Shown: positions 55,165-64,000, numbered from the stretch's first letter. The stretch is 64,000 bases of DNA from Mycobacterium kyorinense (GCF_001672775.1 NZ_LZKJ01000200.1:62001-126000); one strand, 5' to 3'. Made by a program: numbers and translations. The notes: generated by a model from the letters alone, not told the origin.

Positions 55165-56187
55165 CTAGCAGGTCGGCGGCTGCCGGCCAGACGTCACCGC
55201 GTGCAGCGCATCCACCGCTTGCCCGAGGTTGTCGACCTTCACCAACTCCATTCCGGGCAGCTGGTCCGATCGTGCCTCGTAGCAGTTTTTGGCCGGCACC
55301 AAAAACACCGTCGCGCCGGCCGCGCGGGCGGCGATCATCTTGTGGACGATCCCACCGATGGGCCCCACTTTGCCTTCGGCGGTGATGGTGCCGGTGCCCG
55401 CGATGAACTTCGAGCCGGCCAGCTCACCGGTAGTGAGCTTGTCGACGACCGCCAGGCTGAACATCAGTCCCGCCGAGGGCCCACCCACGTTGGCCAGGTT
55501 GAAATCAACCGCGAACGGTGCCCACGGCGCGTCCAGGACCGAGACGCCCAGAAAGCCGTAGCCGCGATCGGGGTTGCTGCCCAGCGTGATCCGCGCGGTC
55601 CCGGGCGGCGCGTTTTTACGACGGAAGTCAATGGTGACCTCTTGACCGGCTTTGGTGTTCTTCAGCAGCGACGTGAACTGCTCGACCGTGGCGACCGGGG
55701 TGCCGTTGACCGCGTCGAGCGCATCGCCGGTCTGCAGCTTGCCCATCGACGGGCCCGGATCACTGACGGCCGCCACCGTGACCGCTTCCGGATACTTCAG
55801 ATAGCCCAGGGCTGCGTAGGCGGCGCTGTCTTCGGATCGCTTGAAATCGGCGTTGTTGTCCTTGTCGATCTCGTCTCGGGACTTGCCGGGCGGATACACC
55901 AGGTCGCGCGGCACCAGTTGTTCTTGACCGGAAAGCCACAATGTCAGCGCCTCACCCAAGCTCAGGCCGTCGCGCTGCGACACCGTCGTCATGTTGAGAT
56001 GACCCGACGTCGGATGCGTCTGGGTCCCCTGGATGTCGACCACCTGCTTGCCGTCGACCTCGCCGAGCGTGTCGAACGTGGGCCCTGGCCCCAATGACAC
56101 GTACGGCACCGTCACCACCGCCAGCAGCACACCGAACGCCACGATCGGCACCAACGCGACGACCAGGGTCAGAATCCGCCTGTTCAC
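55165..56187 (-). CDS. PDZ and Lon-type (S16) protease domain protein (Rv3194c homologue)
   Basis: A 340-residue membrane-anchored protein. Residues 5-27 form an uncleaved signal anchor, a PDZ domain spans ~130-205, and the C-terminal S16 domain holds the catalytic Ser in NVGGPSAGLMFSL and Lys in TAEGKVGPIGG. This YlbL-type layout matches Rv3194c. It probably cleaves membrane or secreted proteins outside the cytoplasm. Confidence 0.9.
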   Translation of the reverse strand: MNRRILTLVVALVPIVAFGVLLAVVTVPYVSLGPGPTFDTLGEVDGKQVVDIQGTQTHPTSGHLNMTTVSQRDGLSLGEALTLWLSGQEQLVPRDLVYPPGKSRDEIDKDNNADFKRSEDSAAYAALGYLKYPEAVTVAAVSDPGPSMGKLQTGDALDAVNGTPVATVEQFTSLLKNTKAGQEVTIDFRRKNAPPGTARITLGSNPDRGYGFLGVSVLDAPWAPFAVDFNLANVGGPSAGLMFSLAVVDKLTTGELAGSKFIAGTGTITAEGKVGPIGGIVHKMIAARAAGATVFLVPAKNCYEARSDQLPGMELVKVDNLGQAVDALHAVTSGRQPPTC

Positions 56188-56316
56188 GCCGCCTACCCTA
56201 ATCTGACCAGGCTGTCCGACCCGCGCAAGCCGGGCCGCCCCGGCGTCGCGGCCAGTTCACTGAGAGCGTGACGTCCGAAGGCCCGCCGCGATTCACCGAT
56301 GGGTACCGTTGGGGTC

Positions 56317-57675
56317 ATGGCTGACCTGCCTTTCGGGTTTTCCGCCGGAGATGACCCTGACCGCGACAAGCGGGGAAAAGACGACGCCGGCTCGGCTGAC
56401 CCGTCTGGTTTCGGCGGCGATTTCGACATGGCCGACCTGGGCCAGATCTTTACCCGGTTGGGGCAGATGTTCAGCGGCGCCGGCTCGGCCATGGCCTCCG
56501 GCAAGTCCGCCGGCCCGGTGAACTACGAGCTGGCCCGACAACTGGCGTCGAACTCGATCGGTTTCGTGGCGCCGATCCCGGCCTCGACCAACTCGGCGAT
56601 CAGCGACGCGGTGCACCTCGCCGAGACCTGGTTGGACGGGGTGACCGCGTTGCCGGCCGGCACCGCCAAAGCCGTCGCCTGGAGCCCCAACGACTGGGTC
56701 GACAACACCCTGGAGACGTGGAAACGGTTGTGCGATCCGATGGCCCAGCAGATCGCCACGGTATGGGAGGCGGCGCTGCCCGAAGAGGCCAAAAGCATGG
56801 CCGGCCCTCTGCTGTCGATGATGTCGCAGATGGGCGGTATGGCGTTCGGCTCACAGCTGGGCCAGGCGCTGGGTCGGTTGTCCCGCGAGGTTCTGACCTC
56901 CACCGACATCGGTTTACCGTTGGGCCCCAAGGGAATTGCAGCCGTAATGCCGAACGCTGTGGAATCTTTTGCCGCCGGGCTCGAGCAGCCGCGTAGTGAG
57001 ATCATGACGTTTTTGGCGGCCCGCGAAGCCGCCCATCATCGGCTGTTCAGTCACGTCCCGTGGCTGCCCAGTCAGCTGCTTGGCGCCGTGGAGGCTTATG
57101 CCAAGGGCATGAAAATTGATATGGCCGGAATCGAAGAGCTGGCAAGGGATTTCAACCCTGCGTCGTTGACTGACCCGACCGCCGTGGAAGAGCTACTGAC
57201 GCAGGGCGTGTTCGAGCCCAAGGCAACACCGGAGCAGACGCAGGCACTCGAACGGCTGGAGACGCTGCTCGCCTTGATCGAGGGTTGGGTGCAGACCGTG
57301 GTGATGGCTGCGCTCGGTGACCGCCTTCCCGGCGCTGACGCGCTGGCCGAGACGCTGCGCCGGCGCCGGGCCACCGGCGGCCCCGCCGAGCAAACCTTCG
57401 CGACGCTGGTCGGCTTGGAACTGCGTCCCCGCAAGCTACGGGAAGCCGCCGTGCTGTGGGAACGCCTGACTCAGGCCGCCGGCGTGGACGCCCGCGACGG
57501 GGTTTGGCAACACCCCGATCTGCTGCCCGCGTCGGAAGACCTCGACGAGCCGGCCGGATTCATCGACCGAATCATCGGCGGCGATACGTCCGGTATCGAC
57601 ACTGCGATCAATCGGGCGATTACCGAATTCGAGCGTGGCGGCGATCCCGGTCCCGACGGACCTGTGGATAGCTGA
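56317..57675 (+). CDS. DUF2342 zinc-metalloprotease-like protein (Rv3195 homologue)
   Basis: A 452-residue protein of the family named zinc-dependent metalloprotease or coenzyme F420 biosynthesis-associated. The possible metal motif is REAAHHRLFSHVPWL near residue 235; an aspartate-rich N terminus (~1-40) is low-complexity. ATG 56317 (MADLPFGF) is preferred to ATG 56299 by family start. It is divergent from the PDZ protease gene. No classical HExxH is present, so activity is uncertain. Confidence 0.87.
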   Translation: MADLPFGFSAGDDPDRDKRGKDDAGSADPSGFGGDFDMADLGQIFTRLGQMFSGAGSAMASGKSAGPVNYELARQLASNSIGFVAPIPASTNSAISDAVHLAETWLDGVTALPAGTAKAVAWSPNDWVDNTLETWKRLCDPMAQQIATVWEAALPEEAKSMAGPLLSMMSQMGGMAFGSQLGQALGRLSREVLTSTDIGLPLGPKGIAAVMPNAVESFAAGLEQPRSEIMTFLAAREAAHHRLFSHVPWLPSQLLGAVEAYAKGMKIDMAGIEELARDFNPASLTDPTAVEELLTQGVFEPKATPEQTQALERLETLLALIEGWVQTVVMAALGDRLPGADALAETLRRRRATGGPAEQTFATLVGLELRPRKLREAAVLWERLTQAAGVDARDGVWQHPDLLPASEDLDEPAGFIDRIIGGDTSGIDTAINRAITEFERGGDPGPDGPVDS

Positions 57676-57712
57676 GTCGGCGCGGCGCCCTCGCCGTGAC
57701 ACCCTGCCAAGC

Positions 57713-58567
57713 ATGCCCCAGGGCCGACCTGCGCCGGTCGCGTCGCCGTTGTACGCATTGGACCCGGCGATGCCCGTCGTGGTGCGCCCGGACGGCGCCG
57801 TGCAGGTGGGGTGGGACCCGCGCCGCGCCGTGCTTGTGCAGCCCCCCGCCGGCCTGACCGCTGCCCAGCTGGCGACGCTGCTGCGGTCCATGCACACCCC
57901 GACGCCGATGAGCGCGCTGCACGATCAGGCACCCGCGGTGGGGGCCGAGCACCTTGCCGACCTCGTCGCGCAACTGGTCGAGGCCGGCGTGGTCAGCCGC
58001 AGCCCGCGCCCGCAGCCCGGGCGGTCCGCATCGATCCGGGTGCATGGGCGCGGGCCGTTGTCGGATCTGCTGCTCGAGGCGCTGCGCTGTTCGGGGGCCC
58101 GGATCAAGCACAGCAGCCAACCGCATGCGGTGGTGACCTCGGCCGGAGCCGACTTGGTCGTGCTGTCGGATTACCTGATCGCCGACCCCCGGCTGGTGCG
58201 CGAGTTGCACAGCCAGCGTGTCCCGCACCTCGCCGTGCGGGTGCGCGACGGCGCCGGGCTGGTCGGTCCGCTGGTCGTTCCCGGCGTTACGAGCTGTTTG
58301 GCCTGCGCCGATCTGCACCGCAGAGACCGCGACGCGGCGTGGCCCGCCGTCGCCGTGCAACTGCGCGACACCGTCGGCACGGCCGACCGCGCGACGCTGC
58401 TCGCGACGGCGGCGCTGGCGCTCAGCCAGGTCAACCGGGTGATCGGGGCGGTGCGCGGCTCAGATCCGGGGCCGCCGCCGGCATTCAACGCCACGCTGGA
58501 GTTCGACGTCCATGTCGGCTCGATAGTGGCGCGGCACTGGCCCCGGCACCCACTGTGTTCATGCTGA
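57713..58567 (+). CDS. Cyclodehydratase/leader-binding-like protein (Rv3196 homologue)
   Basis: A 284-residue protein. N-terminal residues ~1-95 resemble the peptide-binding wHTH region of thiazole/oxazole-modified microcin (TOMM) enzymes, and residues ~100-284 a degenerate E1/ThiF-like domain with TSCLACADLHRRDRD (CxxC zinc half-site). No YcaO or precursor-peptide gene is nearby. The same gene occurs between the DUF2342 and ABC1 genes in M. tuberculosis. Confidence 0.75.
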   Translation: MPQGRPAPVASPLYALDPAMPVVVRPDGAVQVGWDPRRAVLVQPPAGLTAAQLATLLRSMHTPTPMSALHDQAPAVGAEHLADLVAQLVEAGVVSRSPRPQPGRSASIRVHGRGPLSDLLLEALRCSGARIKHSSQPHAVVTSAGADLVVLSDYLIADPRLVRELHSQRVPHLAVRVRDGAGLVGPLVVPGVTSCLACADLHRRDRDAAWPAVAVQLRDTVGTADRATLLATAALALSQVNRVIGAVRGSDPGPPPAFNATLEFDVHVGSIVARHWPRHPLCSC

Positions 58568-58625
58568 CATCGGTTGTTGCCAGATCGATGCGGGCGGACC
58601 CCGGACCGTCATGGATGATGGGTGT

Positions 58626-59954
58626 GTGACAGACATCAAACGCGGCCGCGCGGCGCGTAACGCCAAGCTGGCCGGCCTGTCGGTCAACATCGCCGGCCGG
58701 ACCGCGCTCGGCTTCGGGAAGCGCCTCACCGGCAAGTCGAGAGACGAAGTCAACGCCGAGCTGATGGAAAAAGCCGCCCACCAGCTGTTCACCGTGCTCG
58801 GTGAGCTCAAAGGCGGCGCGATGAAGGTCGGCCAGGCGCTGTCGGTGATGGAAGCCGCCATCCCCGAGCAGTTCGGCGAGCCCTACCGCGAAGCCCTGGC
58901 CAAGCTGCAGAAAGACGCACCGCCGCTGCCCGCCAACAAGGTGCACCGGGTGCTCGACGCGCAACTCGGCACCAAGTGGCGCTCTCGGTTCAGCTCTTTC
59001 GACGACAAGCCGATGGCCTCGGCCAGCATCGGTCAGGTGCACAAGGCGGTATGGGCCGACGGTCGCGAGGTGGCCGTCAAAATCCAGTACCCCGGTGCCG
59101 ACGAGGCGCTGCGCGCCGACCTCAAGACCATGCAACGCATGGTCGGGGTGGTCAAACAGCTCGCGCCCGGCGTTGATGTGCAGGGCATCGTCGACGAGTT
59201 GATCGAGCGCACCGAGATGGAACTCGACTATCGGCTCGAGGCCGACAATCAACGGCTGTTCGCCAAGGCCTACCAGGATGACCCGCATTTCGTGGTGCCG
59301 CACGTGGTGGCCAGTGCGCCCAAGGTGGTGATCCAGGAGTGGATCAACGGCATCCCGATGGGGGAAATCATCCGCAACGGCACCGTCGAGCAGCGCGACC
59401 TGATGGGTACCCGGCTGGCCGCGTTCACCTTCGAGGCGCCACGCCGCCTCGAGGTCATCCACGGCGACGCCCACCCCGGCAACTTCATGCTGCTGCCCGA
59501 CAACCGGATGGGCGTCATCGATTTCGGCGCGGTGGCGCCGCTTCCTGGCGGCTTTCCCATCGAGCTGGGGATGACGATTCGGCTGGCCCGCGAAAAGAAC
59601 TACGACCTGCTGTTGCCGACGATGGAGAAGGCCGGCTTCATCCAGAAGGGTCAGCAGGTGTCGGTGCGCGACATCGACGACATGCTTCGCCAATACGTCG
59701 AGCCCGTCGAGGTCGACGTCTTTCACTACAATCGCAAATGGCTGCAGAGGATGACCGTCGGCCAGATCGACCGGTCGGTGGCGCAGATCAGGACCGCGCG
59801 CCAGCTCGACCTGCCGGCCAAGTTGGCGATCCCGATGCGGGTGATCGCCTCGGTCGGCGCGATCCTGTGCCAGTTGGACGCGCATGTGCCGATGAAGGCG
59901 CTGACCGAAGAGTTGGTCCCGGGCTTCACCGAGCCCGACGCCGCGATGGTCTGA
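58626..59954 (+). CDS. ABC1/UbiB-family atypical kinase (Rv3197 homologue)
   Basis: A 442-residue ABC1-family protein. The KxGQ-type motif appears as MKVGQALSVME, the Ala-rich nucleotide loop as MASASIGQVHKA, the Lys in REVAVKIQYP, and catalytic/metal residues in HGDAHPGNFML and MGVIDFGAVA. GTG 58626 gives the start MTDIKRGRAARNAK, matching Rv3197. In M. tuberculosis this gene has been linked to macrolide response together with whiB7 next door. ATPase activity is expected; the substrate is unknown. Confidence 0.9.
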   Translation: MTDIKRGRAARNAKLAGLSVNIAGRTALGFGKRLTGKSRDEVNAELMEKAAHQLFTVLGELKGGAMKVGQALSVMEAAIPEQFGEPYREALAKLQKDAPPLPANKVHRVLDAQLGTKWRSRFSSFDDKPMASASIGQVHKAVWADGREVAVKIQYPGADEALRADLKTMQRMVGVVKQLAPGVDVQGIVDELIERTEMELDYRLEADNQRLFAKAYQDDPHFVVPHVVASAPKVVIQEWINGIPMGEIIRNGTVEQRDLMGTRLAAFTFEAPRRLEVIHGDAHPGNFMLLPDNRMGVIDFGAVAPLPGGFPIELGMTIRLAREKNYDLLLPTMEKAGFIQKGQQVSVRDIDDMLRQYVEPVEVDVFHYNRKWLQRMTVGQIDRSVAQIRTARQLDLPAKLAIPMRVIASVGAILCQLDAHVPMKALTEELVPGFTEPDAAMV

Positions 59955-59958
59955 CGCA

Positions 59959-60023
59959 TCCGCGAGAGTGCAACCACCGACACTGCCTCTCGACCGATGC
60001 GTCGGTAGCTGCACTCTCGCGGA
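59959..60023. terminator. Long hairpin between convergent genes
   Basis: A perfect 14-bp inverted repeat, TCCGCGAGAGTGCA (59959-59972) and its complement (60010-60023), with additional pairing inside (CCGAC/GTCGG). It fills the gap between the ABC1 kinase and whiB7 stops and probably ends both transcripts. Confidence 0.7.
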
Positions 60024-60024
60024 C

Positions 60025-60297
60025 CTAGGCGGCCGCGACGGCGTCCTTGCGTGGCCGCCCGCGCGGACGCTTACGGTTGACGACGCTGCCGCGGTCGAGG
60101 ATTTCACCGCCCCACACACCCCACGGCTCGGCCCGCTGCAACGCCGCGGCCAGGCACTCGTTGCGGATCGGGCAATCGACGCAGAGCGCCTTGGCGCGCT
60201 CCAGGTCGGCCGGGCTGTCGGCGAACCACAAGTCGGGATCGCCGACATGACACGGCAACTCCGGCAGCTTCTCGTCGCAGACTGTCTGGGTCGACAT
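60025..60297 (-). CDS. whiB7: Redox-sensitive transcription factor WhiB7
   Basis: A 90-residue [4Fe-4S] regulator. Cluster cysteines are Cys16, Cys39, Cys42 and Cys48; EPWGVWGGE (57-65) contacts the sigma factor and the AT-hook RGRPRK is at 79-84. ATG 60297 is the family start. WhiB7 activates intrinsic antibiotic-resistance genes with SigA. A 360-bp leader with an upstream ORF and terminator precedes it, indicating control by attenuation. Confidence 0.95.
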   Translation of the reverse strand: MSTQTVCDEKLPELPCHVGDPDLWFADSPADLERAKALCVDCPIRNECLAAALQRAEPWGVWGGEILDRGSVVNRKRPRGRPRKDAVAAA

Positions 60298-60370
60298 GTC
60301 CTGGTCACCTGCTTCCTGGTCTGATAGCGGTCTTTGCGAGATCCGGACCAGGTGGCGGGTGGGCGCCCCG

Positions 60371-60407
60371 AAAAAGATGGCCACGGATCTGGTTTCAGTC
60401 CGTGGCC
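60371..60407 (-). terminator. Intrinsic terminator (attenuator) in the whiB7 leader
   Basis: On the minus strand a 9-bp stem (60407-60399 with 60387-60379, 11-nt loop) is followed by ATCTTTTTC at 60378-60370. It lies between the upstream ORF stop (60426) and the whiB7 start. Translation stalling at the ORF would prevent its formation, the known whiB7 attenuation scheme. Confidence 0.85.
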
Positions 60408-60425
60408 GTCGGGGTTCCTAGAAAC

Positions 60426-60557
60426 CTAGGTAGAGCCCCGATCCACGGACGCGGCGGCGGCGGCGCGATGACGCAGCGCAGCCAATACGGCCGCCGCGGC
60501 AGCATGGCGGGAGCCAGCGCCGGTCAGGCGTACGCCGAACGCGTTCATGGTGATCAT
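60426..60557 (-). CDS. whiB7 upstream leader ORF
   Basis: A 43-residue ORF with a strong AGGAGGG 8 nt upstream of its ATG. It is Ala/Arg-rich (RHAAAAAVLAALRHRAAAAASVD) and ends 18 nt before the attenuator stem. Upstream ORFs of this kind regulate whiB7 in mycobacteria by sensing translation inhibition. ATG 60548 is a second in-frame start. Confidence 0.75.
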   Translation of the reverse strand: MITMNAFGVRLTGAGSRHAAAAAVLAALRHRAAAAASVDRGST

Positions 60558-60608
60558 CGGGGCTCCCTCCTTTCGTGCTGCATGCGCATCGGAAACTGCG
60601 GCTGAGAG

Positions 60609-60645
60609 GTTAAATCGTAGCAGCTGAACGGGGCAACCGATTTTC
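60609..60645 (-). promoter_or_regulatory. Putative whiB7 promoter with AT-rich WhiB7 motif
   Basis: On the minus strand AAAATCGGTTGCCCC (60645-60631) matches the AT-rich element plus GGTTG -35 reported for WhiB7-dependent promoters. A -10-like TACGATTTAA follows at 60619-60610. This suggests the usual autoregulation. Confidence 0.6.
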
Positions 60646-60657
60646 TGACCTCGGGTT

Positions 60658-62838
60658 TTAGTGGCGACTGCGCACCAGTTCCAGCACGTCGGGCCCGAAC
60701 TGTTCCAACTTGCGGGCACCGATACCCGGTATCGCGACCAGCGCCGCGTCGTCGCTCGGCAGCATCTCGGCAATGGCGATCAGCGTGTTGTCGGTGAACA
60801 CGACATAGGCAGGCACGTTGAGCTCCTTGGCCGTGCGCAGCCGCCAGTCCTTGAGCCGCAGCAACAGCGCGTCGTCGATATCGGCGGCGCAGGTTTCGCA
60901 GCGGCGCAACATGATGGCCGCAGGCGTAGTGAGCAGGTTGTTGCAGACTCGGCAGCGCGACGCGGTCCCCCGGTTGCGCCGCGGCTTACTGGGCGCGGAA
61001 TCCGGCCGGGTCTGCGGGGCGATGCCGCTGAGGAACCGCGACGGCTTACGGCCACCCCGCCCACCCGGCGTTCGGGACAAGGCCCAGCTGAGCGCCAAAT
61101 GGATCCGCGCTCGGGTGACGCCGACGTAGAACAGTCGGCGTTCCTCCTCCACGGGTTCGCTGTCGGGGCCGTGCGCCAGCGCGTGTGAGATTGGCAGCGT
61201 GCCATCGGCCAGCCCGACCAGAAAGACCGCGTCCCACTCCAGGCCCTTGGCAGCATGCAGCGACGCCAACGTGACGCCTTGGACCACCGGCGGGTGGCGG
61301 GCGTCGGCGCGTAGTCGAAGCTCGGCCACCAGACCGGGCAGGTCCAGCTGCGGCCGGTGCGCCGCCTCCTCATCGACCAACTCGGCCAACGCCGTCAGCG
61401 CCTCCCAGCGTTCCCGCGCCCGGGTACCGGTCGGTGGTTGCGCGGTCAGTCCGAGCGGCTCGAGCAGCTCCCGCACCACGTCGGGCAGCGGCGATCGCAA
61501 GCGCGGCGGAGCCGGGCGCAGCGGGTCGCCGCCATCGGGCAGCAGCACATCGGGTTGTGACCCGTCAGCACCGCGGGCGGCCGCTCGCTGGATCACCAGC
61601 AGGGCTTGCCGGATCTCTTGGCGGCTGAAGAATCCCTCGCCGCCGCGCACCTGGTAGGGAATGTTGGCTTCGGTCAGCGCCTCCTCGTAGACCTCGGACT
61701 GGGCGTTGATCCGGTAGAGCACCGCGATCTCGGCCGGCGCGGTGCCGGCGGCGATGAGCCGGGTGATCGACTTGGCCACTGCAGCGGCCTCGGCGACTTC
61801 GTCGGAATATTCGGCAAACGACGGCTCCGGGCCCGGGTCACGCTGGCCGACCAGGTGCAGCTTGCTGCCGGCGACCCGGCCGCGGGCGGCGGCGATCACC
61901 CGGTTGGCCAGCGACACCACCTGCGGGGTGGACCGGTAGTCGCGTTCCAGGCGCACCACCGTGGCGTCGGGGAACCGTCGGGAGAAGTCCAGCAGGTATC
62001 GCGGGGAGGCCCCGGTGAACGAGTAGATGGTCTGGTTGGCGTCGCCGACGACGGTCAGGTCATCGCGCTCGCCCAGCCACGCCGAAAGCACCCGCTGCTG
62101 CAACGGCGTGACGTCCTGGTATTCGTCGACGACAAAGCAGCGGTACCGTTCGCGGAACTCCTCGGCCACTGCGGCGTCGTTTTCGATCGCGGCCGCGGTG
62201 TGCAGCAACAAGTCGTCAAAATCGAGCAGGGCCACGCCGTCACCGCGGGCCTTGAGCGCCTCGTAGCCGGCGTACACGGCGGCGACCCGCGCCGCGTCCA
62301 GCGGTATGTCGCGGCCTTCCGCGCCCACCACCTCCGGATACTGCTCCGGGGAGATCAGCGACGCCTTGGCCCACTCGATTTCGCCGGCCAGGTCCCGCAC
62401 GTCGTCGGTGCTCACCTGCAGCCCGGCGCTGGTCGCCGCGCGCGCGACGATGGCGAATTTGCTGTCCAGCAGCTGCCAGCCGGTATCGCCGACCACCCGC
62501 GGCCAGAAGTAGCGCAGCTGGCGGTGCGCGGCCGCGTGGAAGGTCAGCGCCTGCACTGCGCTCACGCCGGGCCCACTCTGGGCGGCGGCGGCAAGCCCGC
62601 GGAGCCGGCCGCGCATCTCGCCGGCCGCGCGCTGGGTGAACGTCACCGCCAGCACCTGTCCGGCAGAGACGTGTTCGGCGGCGACGAGTTGGGCGATGCG
62701 GTGGGTGATGGTGCGGGTTTTGCCGGTTCCGGCGCCGGCCAGCACGCAGACCGGGCCACGCGGCGCCAACACAGCCTCGCGCTGCTCGTCGTCGAGATCG
62801 GCAAGCAAAGCGTCTGCGATCACCGGCATGGCGTCCAT
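60658..62838 (-). CDS. uvrD2: ATP-dependent DNA helicase UvrD2
   Basis: A 726-residue SF1 helicase. Motif I is [10 protein letters not shown] is [46 protein letters not shown] and [17 protein letters not shown] zinc-like four-cysteine segment (CRVCN, later CETC) and a C-terminal HRDC domain (~650-726) identify UvrD2 (Rv3198c). The start is ATG 62838 or 62829; ATG 62886 is too long. A stretch around residues 430-455 ([17 protein letters not shown]) looks like an insertion relative to the M. tuberculosis protein. Confidence 0.93.
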   Translation of the reverse strand: MDAMPVIADALLADLDDEQREAVLAPRGPVCVLAGAGTGKTRTITHRIAQLVAAEHVSAGQVLAVTFTQRAAGEMRGRLRGLAAAAQSGPGVSAVQALTFHAAAHRQLRYFWPRVVGDTGWQLLDSKFAIVARAATSAGLQVSTDDVRDLAGEIEWAKASLISPEQYPEVVGAEGRDIPLDAARVAAVYAGYEALKARGDGVALLDFDDLLLHTAAAIENDAAVAEEFRERYRCFVVDEYQDVTPLQQRVLSAWLGERDDLTVVGDANQTIYSFTGASPRYLLDFSRRFPDATVVRLERDYRSTPQVVSLANRVIAAARGRVAGSKLHLVGQRDPGPEPSFAEYSDEVAEAAAVAKSITRLIAAGTAPAEIAVLYRINAQSEVYEEALTEANIPYQVRGGEGFFSRQEIRQALLVIQRAAARGADGSQPDVLLPDGGDPLRPAPPRLRSPLPDVVRELLEPLGLTAQPPTGTRARERWEALTALAELVDEEAAHRPQLDLPGLVAELRLRADARHPPVVQGVTLASLHAAKGLEWDAVFLVGLADGTLPISHALAHGPDSEPVEEERRLFYVGVTRARIHLALSWALSRTPGGRGGRKPSRFLSGIAPQTRPDSAPSKPRRNRGTASRCRVCNNLLTTPAAIMLRRCETCAADIDDALLLRLKDWRLRTAKELNVPAYVVFTDNTLIAIAEMLPSDDAALVAIPGIGARKLEQFGPDVLELVRSRH

Positions 62839-62917
62839 CTTGGCAGCGCCGGCCGACAAACCCCGCGGATCGCCACGCCGAGGCAATACGGCGGGCGCCG
62901 ATTATGTTTAACGACTT

Positions 62918-63172
62918 ATGACCAACGCTTCGCTAACCATGTACACGACGCCCTGGTGCGGCTATTGCCATCGGCTCAAGACGGTGTTGAAGGCCGCCGG
63001 GATCGGTTACGACGAGATCGACATCGAGCAGGACGCCGCGGCCGCGGAGTTCGTCGGCTCGGTCAACGGCGGCAACCGGACCGTGCCCACGCTGCGCTTC
63101 GCCGACGGGTCGACACTGACCAACCCGGGCGCAAACGAGGTCAAGGCGAAGCTCGCCGAGCTGGCCGGGTAA
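62918..63172 (+). CDS. mrx1: Mycoredoxin-1 (glutaredoxin-like)
   Basis: An 84-residue thioredoxin-fold protein with the active site WCGYC (Cys14, Cys17) and TVPTLRFADGS with cis-Pro. It reduces mycothiol mixed disulfides. It lies between uvrD2 and nudC as in M. tuberculosis (Rv3198A). It is divergent from uvrD2 with an 79-bp gap. Confidence 0.92.
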   Translation: MTNASLTMYTTPWCGYCHRLKTVLKAAGIGYDEIDIEQDAAAAEFVGSVNGGNRTVPTLRFADGSTLTNPGANEVKAKLAELAG

Positions 63173-63173
63173 C

Positions 63174-64000
63174 TCAGCCCGCCGCGGCCCAGGATTCGAT
63201 GATCACCCGGGCGATGGAAACCGAGCCGGGCAGAAGAAGTTTGGCGTCCGATCGGCTGCTCCAGTCGCCGACCGCCAGCGCTGCGCGCACTTCGTCGCGG
63301 GTGAACCAGGCCGCCTCGGCGATTTCTCCGTCGTTGAACGAGAACGGCTGATCCGGATCGGCGAGCGCGTGAAAGCCGACCATCAGCGAGCGTGGGAACG
63401 GCCAAGGCTGGCTGCCCAGATACCGCACATCGCGCACGGTCAGACCGATTTCCTCCCGGATCTCCCGGGCCACGCAAACTTCGAACGACTCGCCGGCCTC
63501 GACGAAGCCGGCCAGCAGCGAGAACAGCCGCTGAGGCCACACCGTTTGGCGGGCCAGCACGGCGCGGTCGCCACCGTCGTGGACCAGGCAAATCACCGCC
63601 GGGTCGATTCGCGGGAATTCCTCGTGGCCGGTTAGCGGGTTGACCCGTGCCCAACCAGCCCTCGCCGGCCGCGTCGGCGAGCCGTCCACGGCGGAATACC
63701 GGGCGCCGTCATGCCAATTCAGCAGCGCCAGGGCCGAGGACACCAGCTGCGCGCTGATGTCGTCGAACAGTTCGCCCGCGCGGCGTAGATCCGCCACCTC
63801 GGCTTGTGTCTCGGGATCATCGGGGGCTTCCAGTGGGCCGCGCACAGCCCATACGTGGCGTCCGCCGTCGATCCGGCCCAGAAACACCGCGTCCGGCGGC
63901 GGTTTGTCGGCCAGCGTGCCCGCAGTTCCCAGCACCACCCGACCGTCGGCGACCAACACCTGGTTGCGGGAATCCACCCGCAGCAGCGCCGCGTCGGGCC
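63174..64000 (-). CDS. nudC: NAD(H) pyrophosphatase NudC, 5' end outside window
   Basis: A Nudix hydrolase cleaving NADH to NMNH and AMP. The Nudix box GFVEAGESFEVCVAREIREEIGL fits GX5EX7REUXEEXGU, followed by SQPWPFPRSLM, the NADH-specific SQPWPFPxS motif. The visible frame is open to the window edge (ALLRV before VDSRNQ), so about 40-50 N-terminal residues are missing. GTG 63977 is not the real start. Matches Rv3199c. Confidence 0.92.
   Translation of the reverse strand, partial: PDAALLRVDSRNQVLVADGRVVLGTAGTLADKPPPDAVFLGRIDGGRHVWAVRGPLEAPDDPETQAEVADLRRAGELFDDISAQLVSSALALLNWHDGARYSAVDGSPTRPARAGWARVNPLTGHEEFPRIDPAVICLVHDGGDRAVLARQTVWPQRLFSLLAGFVEAGESFEVCVAREIREEIGLTVRDVRYLGSQPWPFPRSLMVGFHALADPDQPFSFNDGEIAEAAWFTRDEVRAALAVGDWSSRSDAKLLLPGSVSIARVIIESWAAAG

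Noticed and set aside
58485-60308. 607-codon open frame on the minus strand
   Set aside because: Antisense to the ABC1 kinase gene.
61606-63351. 581-codon open frame on the plus strand across uvrD2, mrx1 and nudC
   Set aside because: Antisense or out of frame to three well-supported genes.

Overview
The window is high-GC actinobacterial DNA and almost certainly comes from a nontuberculous Mycobacterium. The right third (about 50.5-64 kb) follows the M. tuberculosis gene order Rv3193c to Rv3199c: UPF0182 membrane protein, PDZ/Lon-type protease, DUF2342 protein, leader-binding-like protein, ABC1 kinase, whiB7, uvrD2, mycoredoxin, nudC. The left 48 kb is a dense cluster of homologues of the M. 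tuberculosis dormancy (DosR/DevR) regulon. Species cannot be fixed from the sequence. A group 3b [NiFe] hydrogenase, a PEP synthase and a P1B-5 ATPase in this cluster point away from the M. tuberculosis complex.

Layout of the dormancy cluster (1-48.4 kb). 0.15-7.3 kb: membrane protein, PNPOx-like protein, tgs1-like triacylglycerol synthase, three-domain OtsB1-like trehalose enzyme, Acg-family nitroreductase. 7.5-14.2 kb: universal stress protein (USP), decarboxylase, acyltransferase, pfkB, Rv2030c-like fusion. 14.4-19.3 kb: two small enzyme-like genes, a broken USP gene, a possible hrp1 remnant, rip3, an Rv2624c-like USP and a SpoIIAA-like protein. 19.3-26.1 kb: membrane protein, cation P-type ATPase, USP, PPK2 and an Rv2004c-like kinase. 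26.3-36.4 kb: PEP synthase, P1B-5 ATPase with hemerythrin tail, then an operon of acyl-CoA synthetase, pyruvate-dehydrogenase-type E1alpha/E1beta/E2 and an acyl carrier protein. 36.5-43.5 kb: a shortened USP, a DosS-like kinase without the haem-ligand histidine, and the divergent hydrogenase operon with its protease. 43.6-48.4 kb: acg, an Rv3134c-like USP, dosR, an Rv3131-like nitroreductase and another USP. Palindromes resembling the DosR box (GGGAC-n4-GTCCC type) precede most transcription units, often as pairs about 22 bp apart. Together the genes suggest a hypoxia programme: H2 and acetate/pyruvate use, gluconeogenesis, trehalose and triacylglycerol turnover, polyphosphate use, ion transport and stress proteins.

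Junction (48.4-50.6 kb). Between the dormancy cluster and initiator tRNA-Met lies a two-gene unit: a winged-helix protein with an AbiEi-like layout and a nucleotidyltransferase-fold protein. It sits behind a promoter embedded in four TGAGGTA-type half-sites. It looks like a type IV (AbiE/MenAT-like) toxin-antitoxin or phage-defence module and is the best candidate here for something undescribed.

Core region (50.6-64 kb). A cupin and a nitroreductase, then conserved mycobacterial housekeeping genes. The whiB7 leader shows an upstream ORF and an intrinsic terminator, i.e. attenuation control. nudC runs off the right edge. I saw no rRNA, CRISPR array or insertion sequence.
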